From: Gautieria morchelliformis
Lineage: Eukaryota; Basidiomycota; Agaricomycetes; Gomphales; Gomphaceae
Direction: 5' to 3'
NCBI GenBank assembly: GCA_015179125.1
Contig: WHVA01000009.1
Coordinates: forward strand, 186,001-250,000
Length of the DNA: 64,000 nucleotides
Shown here: positions 48,201-61,252 of the stretch, in pieces
Numbering within the stretch: the stretch's first letter is position 1
Layout of the letters: the number at the start of each line of letters is the position of its first letter
Notes under the pieces: generated by a model
Database searches by the model: none
What the model was told of the DNA's origin: nothing
The model's input: only the letters and a program-made list of their open reading frames with translations
Translations under genes and position numbers: made by a program

Positions 48201-49044
48201 GCTTAGGAAATTTAAGATTCAAGATATGCAGGCGTACGCCGGGTTGCCCTCCACAAAACGATGTCCCCGCCTTACAGGTGCACCTCAGATCTTGACAATT
48301 CCAATCGGTTCCTGCGTTACTTGTACTCTGTGTGCAATTATCAGCTGTGCAGTAGAATTGTTCTACGCCGCTATATATGAGTTGAGCAAATATAGAACCA
48401 GAAGGACCAAACGATGTGGTGTTGGGCAGCGGAGACAGGGACGGATTGAGAGTGCGAAGGATAGTAAGGTCAGACATCAAAGGGAAGAGTGCCTGAAGGG
48501 TCGGGTTCTAAGGCACAGTTAAGTTACATAGAATACGCGTATATAAGTCGCACCAAAACTTGACAGCTCATTTCCCCTGATGCATAAACGGTAGGTTGAA
48601 CATTGCATGTCAAGGAGTTATTCTGGAGCGCAGAAGGACTGGGGCCAATGCCAGATGTCGGAGAGATGGGTTGGTTACCTTTGACCGCATTGAACGCGTT
48701 CTGGCATGCGGTGGAACTTGTGCATACTTGCAGGAGGTTTAGTATATTCTCGGAGAGGTAACCACTGGCGTTGACGTACCGTTACATCCTGTTCCGCCCC
48801 ACCCAGCCTCGCAACTGCAACTCGTTAAATTGCTCTTCGTCGTATTACTACTGATTTGAGCCAAAGGCCTGTTTGAACCTGAGAAAAGTGTCCCCCCACA
48901 AGCTACAAGCTCGCATGCTGGACCACCAAAGCCTGGAGGACAAGAACAGATGGAACCGTTTACAGTGCCATAGTTTTCACAAGATTGGGAAGCGACAGCC
49001 CAGAAAGCGGCAAAGCAGACGAGCAACCACGAGATAAGCATCAA
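45261..49044 (-). CDS. ABCG-type transporter with EGF-like N-terminus (Adp1-like)
   Basis: The signal peptide [20 protein letters not shown] precedes EGF-like modules ([34 protein letters not shown]). A Cys-rich lumenal region and a TM segment follow ([20 protein letters not shown]). The nucleotide-binding domain has Walker [21 protein letters not shown] (spliced near 47560-47620), signature [13 protein letters not shown] and Walker [11 protein letters not shown]. The C-terminal TM domain includes [20 protein letters not shown] and [18 protein letters not shown], ending [17 protein letters not shown] and KVRERR, stop 45261-45263. Domain order (lumenal EGF part, NBD, TMD) is that of yeast Adp1, a half-size ABCG protein of unknown substrate. 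More than ten introns. Confidence 0.85.
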
Positions 49045-49604
49045 CCTGTTCGCTGGTGCGCGAGAGACAAAACTAAAGACTCAAGTATTCCGATTTCCTC
49101 ACGTGACCAACATGTACTCAGGCAGGTACACGAATATCGGAGATAGTCGTTCGACCGTTCGAATACAGTCGATTACAGCCGTTTGCAGTCAAGTCTGGAC
49201 TCCGACGCCTGTAATATATAGCGCTCACGTAGCACAAGAAACACGGGGAGAACGACGAGAAAATTTCGTGGTCCAACTGCGATACCATCATCTTTTATCT
49301 ATTGTTAATTACACGCAGACGGCTTACTCGGAATACCACGCGCAACTTGGGGGGAAATTTCCGTTTGACTTCTAATGCAAGATTACGAGATAGATCGTAC
49401 CTCTATGACGATGGGATATGCCTAGCCAAACTCGGTGTATATCCGAATATTCTCATCCTTCCTGGGTGCACATTAGCACCAACGTTGCGGAGGCAGGGTG
49501 TGCACAAAGTGAGAGGGGATCGTGTTGTTTCCATTTGGAATACAGTAGATCCATGTGCCAGGGTAGATTTAATCGTAGATGGACCATCTAACCATCTGTG
49601 ACAG
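49045..49604. other. Intergenic, no gene recognised
   Basis: Promoter region of the Adp1-like gene and 3' region of cox17; only short frames without motifs. Confidence 0.5.
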
Positions 49605-49904
49605 TTATATCTTGAAGCCGTACCCTCTCATACATTCAACGTGCTTCCGTACGAGGTCCCTACATGCATCGTCGGCTGCATCAGGATCATGGCTCAGGAA
49701 ACATTCGTCGCGGTTGGATTTGGTCTCGGGACAGGCACAGCAACTAATATCCTGTGTCAACCAAGTCCCAGTAGAGAGCTGTTCGTTCACTCACGGCTTC
49801 AGCCCCTCCGGGTTCAGAGGGTTCACAGCAGGTGGCTTCTCTGGCGAGGTTACAGCGGCTGGAGAAGCTTTAAACCAGGACGATGGGATAAGAGACGAGA
49901 ACAT
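49605..49904 (-). CDS. cox17: Cytochrome c oxidase copper chaperone Cox17
   Basis: It delivers copper in the mitochondrial intermembrane space for cytochrome oxidase assembly. Exon 1 from ATG 49904 reads MFSSLIPSSWFKASPAAVTS and NPLNPEGLKP. A short intron (about 49749-49792) joins to DISCCACPETKSNRDECFL (CCxC copper site and first Cys pair) and ACRDLVRKHVECMRGYGFKI (second CX9C partner). Stop at 49605-49607. About 86 residues, slightly longer than usual at the N-terminus. All conserved Cys are present. An in-frame Met much further upstream (50171) would add an unlikely basic extension. Confidence 0.88.
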
Positions 49905-50282
49905 ATTGGTGAGTTGGTTGAAAGTGAACGTAGGAAATGACGTGATGATGTCACGGCCGTGACCTCTAAACTTCCGACAAGCTTGGGACACGATCCTCTT
50001 GAAGGCTGAGCATGCGATGTCATTACCAGAAATCGTTCCGACGACTATTTTCAAGCGCTGAGCGCGAGTCATGTTGAGGCTTGAGGCTCTAATTTTCAGA
50101 CTTTTCAGTGCTGCAATTCTCATTCTACTTACTTTACCCACCCAAAGCAAAACTCGCCTCATGTTGGTCACTTTGAAGTCGTGGTGAGCAGGACCACTAA
50201 TATTTTATTTTCAAATATCGGAGGCTTTACGCGTTCTGTCTTCGCAAAGGTTTTCCTTATAAATCTCATAGCGTGAATCTTA

Positions 50283-51272
50283 GGGCCCGTTCGGTGCCCA
50301 GAAACCGTTCCAGTTTCCAAAAGTAGTTTCGGTTTTTTCAGGGTGCAGAAACTGGAACGGTTTTTCAACTGTTTTGGAAATTGATGTGCCGCCGAACGCA
50401 CAAATTTCTACAATTTCTGAAAACTGCTTGCTAAGGCCAGCTCTGTGTCAGCTGATCAGTACTGTCATGTGACTAGTTACTTAGTATCCCCGCCCATCGC
50501 CTCCTGCAGTGAGTACAGCTCGTTGGCTCCCCTTACCTCAACAGCGACTGCCATACTACTCCTCTTACGCTCACTCCCATTGTTAAGTAGATACCATATT
50601 GGTGTGAATGCCCTGATAAGAGAGTGGCAGATCAGTAGGAGGATGTGTGGCGACGGGCGGCGGGCGGCGGACATGACATGGCGGGACTGCATGTGGGGTG
50701 ACACAAACATGTATAATAGTGCTAAAAGCAGTTTCTGCTTCTCATCATATCAGAAACTGCTCAAGGCTTGCCGGCACGGTCATTATAAGCTTGAGTCAAT
50801 TTATGTCATAAGCCCGCCGCTCGAAGGCACCCGCACTATTATACATGTTTGTGTCACCCCACATGCAGTCCCGCCATGTCATGTCCGCCGCCCGCCGCCC
50901 GTCGCCACACATCCTCCTACTGATCTGCCACTCTCTTATCAGGGCATTCACACCAATATGGTATCTACTTAACAATGGGAGTGAGCGTAAGAGGAGTAGT
51001 ATGGCAGTCGCTGTTGAGGTAAGGGGAGCCAACGAGCTGTACTCACTGCAGGAGGCGATGGGCGGGGATACTAAGTAACTAGTCACATGACAGTACTGAT
51101 CAGCTGACACAGAGCTGGCCTTAGCAAGCAGTTTTCAGAAATTGTAGAAATTTGTGCGTTCGGCGGCACATCAATTTCCAAAACAGTTGAAAAACCGTTC
51201 CAGTTTCTGCACCCTGAAAAAACCGAAACTACTTTTGGAAACTGGAACGGTTTCTGGGCACCGAATGGGCCC
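50283..51272. mobile_element. 990-bp foldback MITE, PIF/Harbinger-like
   Basis: Two arms of about 440 bp (50283-50722 and 50833-51272) are near-perfect reverse complements around a 110-bp centre. Ends are GGGCCCGTTCGG at left and CCGAATGGGCCC at right, differing by one base. The 3-bp direct repeat TTA flanks the element at 50280-50282 and 51273-51275. TTA duplication and GGGCCCGTT-type ends are those of PIF/Harbinger-derived (Tourist-like) MITEs. No transposase is encoded; the same 77-codon frame appears in both arms merely by symmetry. The centre has its own small hairpin (GCAGTTTCTG ... CAGAAACTGC). The near identity of the arms suggests a recent insertion. Confidence 0.85.
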
Positions 51273-51275
51273 TTA

Positions 51276-51954
51276 GCTCTAGCTTTCAACGTCCATCCAA
51301 TATTCCGAACAAGGGCTAGGAGGTCTACAATTTTCCTCAAGCGGCCAGGAAAACCCTCTCAATTCCTCGCCAGTTCTCTTCTTCCTGGCTGTCGTGTAAT
51401 GTACATGACACGCTATGTGTATCATGGTGATCTTCGTCCCGGAACAAGCCAATCCTCTGCATGTATTGTTCGTGATATATACTGGCTATCAAAGTCCTCA
51501 CCAGGGTCAGAATTAGCCATGTTGGGCCCCTGGGCCTGAGGCCTGAACGTGGGAAGCGTGCCACTGGCAGGTTCGGTGTTCTTGATCATCAATTTATCTT
51601 CTCACGGGGGGATTTCAGTCCATTTGCTATCTTTTCTCAGCTCCGTAATGGTTTTCACCCCTGGAAGATACTCACGAGTTTCGAGGGAATGTTACCGTGA
51701 CCTAGGCTTAGCACAATGTGTACTTCAAGTTGTCACTGAGCAAGTGCAGGATCATTTTTTTTAATTGCAATATAGAGCCTGGAAATGAGCTGTGAGACTG
51801 ACAATATAATACTTTATCTACAGTACAGTAATACTTATATCCAACAAGTACTTACGTTTCGGCAGATTTCCATCTCCGATCAACCTTCCGACGTCGCGGA
51901 GTCAGAAAAAATTCTCTCACTTTGACGCCTCCTCACACCTCAATTTCAGTCACT
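51276..51954. other. Intergenic: promoter side of the Hsp70 gene
   Basis: No frame with motifs. Probably carries the 5' region of the ribosome-associated Hsp70 gene. A pyrimidine/CT-rich leader precedes the start codon. Confidence 0.45.
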
Positions 51955-54224
51955 ATGTCGGCGGAAGACGTATTTGAAGGTGCTGTTGGCATTGATCTCG
52001 GTACCACCTATTCGTCAGTCATATATCTATGGAGGATCTCAAGCTGGTCTGACTTAACCCGACAGGTGTGTCGGTGTATGGCAAAACGATCGGGTGGAGA
52101 TCATCGCGAACGACCGTGAGTTTGTAGACACATCTAGGCTCACCCTTTTCTCATGGTAACTTACAGAGGGAAACCGCACCACTCCCTCTTATGTCGCATT
52201 TGCGGCAGAGGAGCGTTTGATTGGTGATGCTGCCAAGAACCAGGCAGCGATGAACCCGAAGAACACGGTCTTCGACGCAAAACGTCTCATTGGACGACGG
52301 TACGAGTGAGTATTCCTTGCTTTCTGGATGATCAAGCTCGGTTTACCCGTTGTTCCATAGTGACCCCGACGTTAAAAAGGTGGGGCTTTTAGAAGGCTGT
52401 GCATGCAGCTACTCTGATATCGTCTTACCCAGGACATGACCCATTGGCCATTCCAAGTCGTTGAAAAGGATGGCTCACCAATGATCAAGGTCGATTACCT
52501 TAGCGAAGAAAAGACCTTCAGTCCTCAAGAAATTTCATCTATGGTGCTTGCAAAGATGAAGGACATCTCCGAGGCTAAACTCGGAAAGACCGTTAAGAAG
52601 GCTGTTGTTACGTTCGTACATAAAGTGAAACTTTCTGCCGCTCTTTCCTGACGCATTTATAGTGTACCTGCATACTTCAACGATTCTCAGCGTCTGGCCA
52701 CAAAAGATGCTGGTGCTATTGCTGGTTTAGATGTTCTCCGCATCATTAACGAGCCCACTGCTGCTGCCATCGCCTATGGTCTTGACCAGCAGTCTAAAAC
52801 TGAGAAGAATGTCCTCATCTTCGACCTTGGCGGAGGCACGTTCGATGTGTCGCTACTTAATATCACAGGCGGTGTCTTTGCTGTTAAGGCAACTGCTGGA
52901 GATACCCATCTTGGCGGCGAGGATTTTGACAACACCTTGCTTGACCATTTCAAGAAAGAGTTCAACCGAAAGACGAAGTTGGACATCTCGGATGATGCCC
53001 GTGCTTTGAGGCGATTAAGGAGCGCATGTGAGCGTGCCAAGAGGACATTGTCGAGCGTCACGCAGACCACTGTTGAGGTCGATTCTTTATACCAGGTTGG
53101 TTTCTGATTTCGATGAAAAAAAACTTGCTTGCACAAATAGCTGATTCATTCGCTCTAGGGAGAGGACTTCTCCGCCAACATTACCCGTGCTCGTTTCGAA
53201 GAGATCAACGCGACTACTTTCAAATCTACCCTCGAGCCTGTAGACAAGGTTCTAAAAGATGCGAAGATGGCCCGCGAAAAGGTATGTCACTTTTTGGTTG
53301 TAGCATTGTGGGATACTCATCATGCCATAGGTCGACGACATCGTCCTCGTTGGCGGGTCTACACGTATCCCAAAGATTCAGTCCCTCGTTTCCGAGTACT
53401 TTGGTGGGCGCCAACTTAACAAATCCATTAACCCGGACGAAGCTGTCGCGTATGGAGCGGCAGTTCAGGCTGCTATCCTTACAGGCCAAACCACCGATAA
53501 GACTGAAGGCATCTTACTCCTCGATGTTGCTCCCCTTTCACTTGGTGTGGCGATGCAGGGTGATGTCTTCGGTGTGGTCGTACCACGGAATACCCCAATC
53601 CCCACCAATAAATCGCGAACTTTCACCACTGTCGAGGACAACCAGACCACTGTCACTTTCCCGGTATACGAGGGAGAACGAACCCAATGCCGAGACAACC
53701 GTTTGCTTGGCGAGTTCGAGCTAAATGGTATTCCGCCGATGCCACGTGGTCAGGCCGAACTTGTCACCACATTCGAGGTAGATGCCAACGGTCTCCTCAA
53801 GGTTTCAGCACAGGACCGTGCTTCAGGCCGCAAAGCCTCCATCAGTACGTCTTAAGAAGTACATGTCCCACTGACTGTATCTGACTATACTCTAGGCATC
53901 ACCAACTCTGTGGGCCGTTTGTCTGGTGCTGAGATCGACCAGATGATCAAGGATGCCGAGCAGTTCAAGCAGGCTGACAAGGACTTCAGTGCGCGACACG
54001 AAGCTAAGTCAGATCTTGAGGCGTACATCCACCAAGTCGAGGGGACAATTACCAGTCCTGAGATTGGTATGAAGCTCAAGCGCGGTGCTAAAGCGCAGGT
54101 TGAAGCCGAACTCGCACGTGCTCTCGAGAAGCTGGAGATCGAAGATTCGACCGCTGACGAACTTAAGAAAGCTCAGTTGGGCATCAAGCGCGCGCTTCAA
54201 AAGGCAACTGCTGGGATACGGTGA
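51955..54224 (+). CDS. ssb1: Ribosome-associated Hsp70 chaperone, Ssb type
   Basis: It binds nascent chains at the ribosome together with a Zuotin/Ssz-type co-chaperone. Start [20 protein letters not shown]. Exons continue with [133 protein letters not shown] and [19 protein letters not shown]. The C-terminus ([20 protein letters not shown] ... KATAGIR) lacks EEVD and any ER signal and keeps a Leu-rich stretch like the Ssb export signal, separating it from Ssa and BiP types. About nine short introns; domains complete. Confidence 0.92.
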
Positions 54225-54488
54225 GGTGTGGATGTCAGTCTGGCTTCTGGCGTGTTGCATTCTATTTTTGCTTGTTTCCATTCCATCTACTTCCGTTCTG
54301 TTGCACGTGGAGATGCTGTCAAAAGCGGCCATAGGATGTCCGCATTATCTTTCTGTATAAAAGTATGTTTTGCAGCCTACACGTTATGCCAGGGATGGAT
54401 GTGACTGTAGCGTTCCATTGCAATATAGAGCAAGTAGAGCAAGTAGAGCAGGTAGAGAGCAAGTTAACGAACGAATCATGCGCCGTGA

Positions 54489-56291
54489 CTAGTGCGCGTT
54501 CTTGGCAGCAACGCGTTGACGGTCGTAATGGTATCCTGGATGAAAAGTCAATTGCAGGATTGATAGACAATTAGACACTCACGCTCTGCCGCCTCGAGAG
54601 CTCTAATATTGCCCTGAAGCTTGTTGAGAGTTTCAATGTATTCCTCCTCTTCAACACTGTCGAAAACAATGCCGCCTCCCGCCTGAAGATATGCGACGCC
54701 ATCCTTAAATGTCATCGTACGAATTGCGATGCACGTGTCCATCTCATCGTCTGCAAAGTCGAACCGCCCTACAGCGCCAGCATATACTCCGCGACGCTCC
54801 TGCTCCAATCCAAAGACCAGTTCAATGGCTTTGATTTTTGGTGCACCAGATACAGTGCCGGCAGGGAAAATAGAACGGAATGCATCGAAGCTGCCGAGTG
54901 TTCAGCTTCAATTGAAGGACGGAGAGCCTAGGCACGTCAAGTCACGCACCGACTTTTGCCTTCTCGCAATATTCCAGTGATCATACTCGTCAGATGGATA
55001 ACGTGGCTAAACTTCTCCACCTCCATCAGTTTCTCAACTTTGACGGTGCTGGGCTGACAGACGCGGTTAACGTCATTCCTGGCCAGGTCGACAAGCATGA
55101 TATGCTCGGCGCGATCTTTGTTAGAATTGGACAATTGCGCACTGAGCTTCTCATCCTCTGTGATATAATGTCACAAAGACAACCGAAGATAGAGCCAGGA
55201 TCTCCGTACCCTCTGGTGTCTTTCCTCTGCGCACGGTCCCTGCAATTGCATGGTTGAATACTTTTCTTCGCTCGACTTTGCAGAGTGTTTCCGGGCTAGC
55301 ACCTACAATTTGCACCTCTCCACAGTCTAGATAGAACATGTAGGGGCTCGGATTGACCTGTCGCAAGTGACGATACGCGTTGAACGGGTGTAGTGTTGTC
55401 GGCCTTGCGAGTCGTTGAGAGGGAACCGCCTGGATGATATCACCAGCAATGACGTGCTTTTTGAGCTCAGTCACATGAGCCTCGTATCCTTCCTTGCCTA
55501 TGTTACTCTTGGACTCCAGCCCCAGCTCTATGGGTCGCTGTACAGGTTCAGGGGTATGTGGCCCGAGAACCATCTTGGCGACGCGTCGTGCCTTGGCCAC
55601 GGCAGTGTTGTACACAAACGAAAGATTGACGGCATTGGAAGACATGGAGGAAGGCGGGCTGAAGACGTGAGAGACAACTTTGATAGTTTGGTACACGTGG
55701 TCGTATATCACCAAGGTGTCAACTAGCATGAAGACGGCCTCCGGGATCTTGAGTGGGTCGGCCAGAGAAGTGTTCCGCGTTTTTGGCTCAAAATATTGGA
55801 CACAATCATAGGCAACGTATCCGATAGCTCCACCAGTGAACGTTGGAATTTCGGGAAGCTTGACATACTTATACCGTTCAAGTTCCTTCTGGAGGGCGAT
55901 CAAAGGATCACCCTCATAGTCTTGTCCAGGGCCTGTCTTAAGGAGTTTGAATGGATCTAGGTTGAAGGTGAAGGTGAGGGCAGAACGCTAATGCTAACAT
56001 GTAAAACCACACCTGCTCCAATGAAACTGTACCTAGCAATGCTCTCGCCACCGACGATACTCTCGAGCAGAAAAGAATATTTGGAATTGTTTGCGACCCG
56101 GAGATAAGTGATGCATGGCGTGAGCAGATCAGCTGGAAATTGGACAAAAATGGGGACACAATTTCCTCGCTTTTCGTGGAGGATGAGCTGCTCGACCTGT
56201 GCAAGTGGGGGAAACGCCGGGAGTTGCTACTGATCATATAAGTACATCGTTATGAATACTTGTTTCGATTTGTGCTCACATTAGTATCCAT
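54489..56291 (-). CDS. trp2: Anthranilate synthase component I
   Basis: It converts chorismate to anthranilate using ammonia from the glutaminase partner, the first step of Trp synthesis. Start at 56291 (MDTN, then intron, [20 protein letters not shown]). The Trp feedback site lies in [20 protein letters not shown]. Further: [60 protein letters not shown] with [54 protein letters not shown], and [20 protein letters not shown], the chorismate-binding core. The last exon ends AAKNAH with stop at 54489-54491. At least six introns. Tail-to-tail with the Hsp70 gene. Confidence 0.93.
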
Positions 56292-57123
56292 ATCCCAGAG
56301 CCTTGCACCAGGTCAAAGAGAAGGAAGAACTGCGAGCGTTGACACCCTACGGAAATACGGCGCTTCTAAATTTCAACGATGCTCCACGCGCGCCGCCGCC
56401 GCGGCGCGTGAGTGTGACTGACTTGTTACTTACTGTAGTTGCACCGGCAGGGCCCTTGGTCTAGCAGACAGAAACTGGTAATTGACAATGAAAGTCCACG
56501 GTTTTTCTTTTTCTATCTTCTACTGTATCGGTACATTGAATATTGCTTTTAATTACTTTAAGGAGGGGAGTTAAACTCGATAGGAAAGTATGTTAGATGC
56601 CGCCAGCGTACGCAGAAAGCTGTGTTTTCCATGGTCAGTGTTCCATGTACGCGCGCCCCGCACCTTCTTACGACAACTGTGGTAAGTCTGAAGAAATCGG
56701 ATATACCCGAAACAACAACGGTGACCACCGTCTGCTATTCAAGTTCTTGTCGAGTTCTCCAGCAGAAATATCCTGCGCTAGGGTCTGAAAGAAGATCCGG
56801 ATAACGTGGATGAGCAGGATGGCCACGCGTGGAACTGGACGCAGACTGCGGTTGGCACTTTCAGCGGCCTGCGTAGACATCCAAAGTCCGATGCCAGTGA
56901 AAGTTCAGGCGGAGAAGAGGCTCAAATTTTAGGAGCCCACCGACGCCCACTAATTGCGCACAGACCAGGTCCAATCGAAGGTAACGAAAGCGAGGTTTGG
57001 CTGCGCTGATACAACAAAGTTCCGCTGTAGAGAGGCCCCGTTTCCGCGGCTACCCTCTCTTTGTCCCCAACCACCATCTCGCCACCGAACTTCTAACAAC
57101 AACAACTCCGTCAACTCTCTATC
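56292..57123. other. Intergenic: shared upstream region of trp2 and histone H3
   Basis: Divergent promoters of trp2 and H3. A GC-rich near-palindrome (GCGCGCCGCCGCCGCGGCGCG) lies about 56391-56410. A short CT-rich stretch precedes the H3 start. No gene recognised. Confidence 0.45.
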
Positions 57124-57999
<876 letters not shown>

Positions 58000-58547
58000 G
58001 TGTATAAAAGGAGGGCCTTTCCGACATATGTGTGCTGTTTACTCTTGTTCTTGTCCTGTCCTATGATGTACCAGCCTCCTACGTGATATAAATATATGCC
58101 CCCATGCCCAATGTAAATACGTGTGATGCGTGTTGTCGGTTAGTTCGTCTGCTACGTGCACAGCTTGGGGACTAGGGGCTTGATTCAAGGCGAAGATAGT
58201 GGCCGTTGACGAAACGATCCCGACATCAAATGGCTTCGATGATGCCTCATGCCATCACTCACGTTCATGGTTTCCCTCGACCGCGATTTCTTTCCTGTCG
58301 TTGGGATCGTGATTTATTTCGTGTAGATCACCACGGTTTTATACATCAGAGTCCTTGCTGTATATTACATCGTTCCGGAGCGTGTGCCCCGTCACATGTC
58401 AGGTCTACTAAGGAAGGTAGTCGGTACTGACGGTAAATATCCGTCACTACCGAATATTACATAAGTACGGTCATCGTGCACGCCGCACACGCGAGGCAAC
58501 ATCACTTGGACGAATCACTCTTTCTCAGTTGCTGAATTGGAAGAGGA
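58000..58547. other. Intergenic, no gene recognised
   Basis: 3' region of H3 and 5' region of the next gene. Short frames only. Confidence 0.5.
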
Positions 58548-59849
58548 ATGGACGTAACAAGAGTTCCGCCTGAAGTCTGGCTCCATATCTTTCGGGATGC
58601 AAGTTATGTGACGCTATGCGACATGGGGAGCTATGACCCTCTGGCTGCAAATGGACCTCATATGATCCATTCTGGAAAGTTGCTCGCTTCAATTCGCGAA
58701 GCGCTTTCTACTAAATGCTCAGTTTCGCTTGTCTGCAAATTATGGAGCGCCATTCTGGTCGATTGTCTTTACGACTTCATCATCGTTCGGGATGCCGCTC
58801 ATATTCCTCTCCTCGTCTACCAGCTCTCGCGTCTCGGCACGCGCATTTCCTCAAAGGTGCAACGCATTGACTTTATGTGTGTAGCTACAACACGGGACAT
58901 ATATTATAATGGGGCGTCCTACAATGCAAGACAGCTGGCTCACGCCGCAGCCAAGTTGATACGCCTCTGTTCACGTTTACGAGCACTCTCTTCCCCCGCC
59001 ACGTTGTGGGAGAGAGTATTGGTGACGTCGTCGAAACGCTACACTCGACTATTAGTGAAAGCCTTGATCCAGGTGAAAGACACTTTGGAGTGCCTTGAAT
59101 GGCGTTCGCATTGGAGCTTCTGGTCGGCAGTAGACCTGTATCGTGTTATCCCGCCACATTTACGGGTGCTACTCTTCCCTTCAGATACCAGCTACTCGTC
59201 CTCTTCACCCGTCGAGGATTCGCACTGGGACGATATCTCGAAAGAGAACGCTCTGGACAGTGACGAGGAGGTTCTCATGGAACACGCTTTCATCGATCGA
59301 CCTGCTCCCATGAACACCCACCTCCACACGGCGGACGCAGAATACTGTTGGCGTTGGTCCCTGAACGACGACAGGAACTTGTCTTCCTTGAGGCATGTTA
59401 TCATCAGTCCACATTCGTTTTCCCAGCACTCGAAACAGTTTGGCGCCTTGTTCCAGGTCAATACCATCACGTTTCATCAGCATGGTTTCCAATTTTTCTA
59501 CAATGCAGGATTGATCCTTCCGTCAACAGTTCATACCATTATTATCCATGCCCAGGACTTCCCTGTCACACCACCCAGATTCCTTTATATCGAGCGCATT
59601 GGTCTGATGGGAGCGGACAAGCTCACATCGCAGGAATACGATTATGTGTTCAACTTCTTTGTTGGAGAGAGCGGCCCTGGAGAGGATAGCTTTCCTACTT
59701 TGAATATGATACGATTCATGGATACCTCCTTGCACGGAATCCTCGCAAAACGAGGGCTGCAATTCAAACTGTGGGAGCGTCGATGTAGGTCGAAGGGTGT
59801 ACGGCTTGAGGACCAAACGGGGCAACTGATAACACCCAATCGTTTGTAA
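58548..59849 (+). CDS. F-box-like protein, single exon
   Basis: An uninterrupted 433-codon frame. The N-terminus VPPEVWLHIFRDASYVTLCD with CSVSLVCKLWSAILVDCLYD is a divergent F-box with a long loop between its helices. The rest is a weakly repetitive region (AAKLIRLCSRLRALSSPA, LIQVKDTLECLEWRSHWSFW) and an acidic patch (SDEEVLMEH). The C-terminus is basic (LWERRCRSKGVRLED). No other domain recognised. Role as an SCF adaptor is inferred from the F-box only. Confidence 0.7.
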   Translation: MDVTRVPPEVWLHIFRDASYVTLCDMGSYDPLAANGPHMIHSGKLLASIREALSTKCSVSLVCKLWSAILVDCLYDFIIVRDAAHIPLLVYQLSRLGTRISSKVQRIDFMCVATTRDIYYNGASYNARQLAHAAAKLIRLCSRLRALSSPATLWERVLVTSSKRYTRLLVKALIQVKDTLECLEWRSHWSFWSAVDLYRVIPPHLRVLLFPSDTSYSSSSPVEDSHWDDISKENALDSDEEVLMEHAFIDRPAPMNTHLHTADAEYCWRWSLNDDRNLSSLRHVIISPHSFSQHSKQFGALFQVNTITFHQHGFQFFYNAGLILPSTVHTIIIHAQDFPVTPPRFLYIERIGLMGADKLTSQEYDYVFNFFVGESGPGEDSFPTLNMIRFMDTSLHGILAKRGLQFKLWERRCRSKGVRLEDQTGQLITPNRL

Positions 59850-60853
59850 CAATTACATCAATAAATGCATTTGCACCGAGGATTGGTTGATTAGGCTAGG
59901 GTGAAGATACTTACAGTATTGACCACGCGCTCTCTTCAAGCTGAAGGACGGCTTCCAATTCAATGGAAGGCGGAATGAATCTATGAAGACAACACGACTG
60001 GTACCGTGGCCGCGGACCTACTGCGAGTGGCGAAAGAGCTACGGCATTACAGTAACCGGATGTCATGGGAGCTCGTGAGCGTCGACGGGATAGGTGGGAA
60101 GGTTCCACTGATGATGTCTGTGCCACACCGTTGCCCTACGCTACTGGCCTGTAATGCATCTCACGATTGATCAGGTTTGAAAGATATGTTCGAAACTGTG
60201 ATACAGCCACGCCGTCCTACTCAAGGTAGCTTTCAAGATTGAAGCATCAAAGGGATGACATAATCGTAGGGAATCCGGTAAAAGCAGGCCATGAGTTATA
60301 TGAGCGGTGGTGATGGTTATGATGGGAGGTTTGTCGTTGGGAGGCTGTCTTCGGCGAGGATGCCATAATTCCGCTGTGAGGCGCCGCCGAGAGGCAAGGG
60401 GAGCAGGCATAGCTGTGGGTTTGGTCACAACCCGCCGAGGAAGTGCGAGCCAATCGGTCGTTGCACGGTCTCAAGTAAAATTAGGGGCGTCCAGTCCTGA
60501 GCTGAGAAGTCGCTTCTCGCTGCTAGAAGTGTTGGATAAGACAAAATCCGAGTCCTGAGGCCTGAGGCCTGAGGGACTTCAATTTCATCTTCCACCCTAA
60601 GCATACTTAGTCATGTGTAATGCAAGTTCGCGTCGGTGGGTCCATGTGGGCACGATGACTTCTCCATTCAAACCTCTGATGATAGACGCTGCGATAATAG
60701 TATGCATCGTCTTACATAGGGCAACGCCCCAAAAGACAAAAAATGTTTTTTTTAAAAAAAAGGCGGCAACGTGTTCTAGTACTCTAACCAACTCGACACT
60801 ATGGCTGCAGCTATGGGATCTAGCAGAACCGTTGGTAGGGTGCCAACCACCCA
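59850..60853. other. Intergenic, no gene recognised
   Basis: Contains a homopolymer pair (T run then A run) at about 60745-60762 and the GCCTGAGGCCTGAGG motif near 60558. No convincing coding region. Confidence 0.45.
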
Positions 60854-61252
60854 GCGAACGTCATTACCGTTCTCCAGCTCACTGGAGCGGCTATCACTGC
60901 ATGCTACGACTATGGGAGTGGCGTCAAGAACGCATTGAGGGACAAGAAAAGGATAATTGGTCAGCTGTTTGGACTCCAAAAAGTGCTTGAAACTATTCGT
61001 TGACTAATAGAAGACGACGAGACAGAAGCATCCTCGCGATTACCGACTTTAATTGAAAAGCTACTTCCTCGTTGCCGTGAGGAGCTGCAGAGTCTCAATA
61101 CGGCCTTGGAAAGGGAACTTGGACGCAAAGGCGGCATATAGGCGTTGATATGGCCTCTAGAGGAGAGTGCTGCACAAGACTCTCGACAAGCTAGGCAATA
61201 TCCAAGATTTGTCGACTACGGCCATGGACCTAGATCAGATACGTTTCACCCG
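60854..61252 (+). pseudogene. Helo-like N-terminal domain of an NLR, decayed fragment
   Basis: The reading ANVITVLQLTGAAITACYDY, GSGVKNALRDKKRIIGQLFG, LQKVLETIR, then a TGA, LIEDDETEASSRLPTLIEKL, LPRCREELQSLNTALERELG, RKGGI, then a TAG, ALIWPLEES, and in the next frame LHKTLDKLGNIQDLSTTAMD has the order of the Helo-like N-terminal domain (Helo_like_N type) in fungal NLRs with NACHT/ankyrin parts. Two in-frame stops and one frameshift show it is dead. No NACHT or repeat domain follows; sequence after about 61260 is unrelated. Confidence 0.65.

Noticed and set aside
50477..51078. Two identical 77-codon open frames on opposite strands
   Set aside because: They are mirror images inside the arms of the foldback element and have no coding signature.
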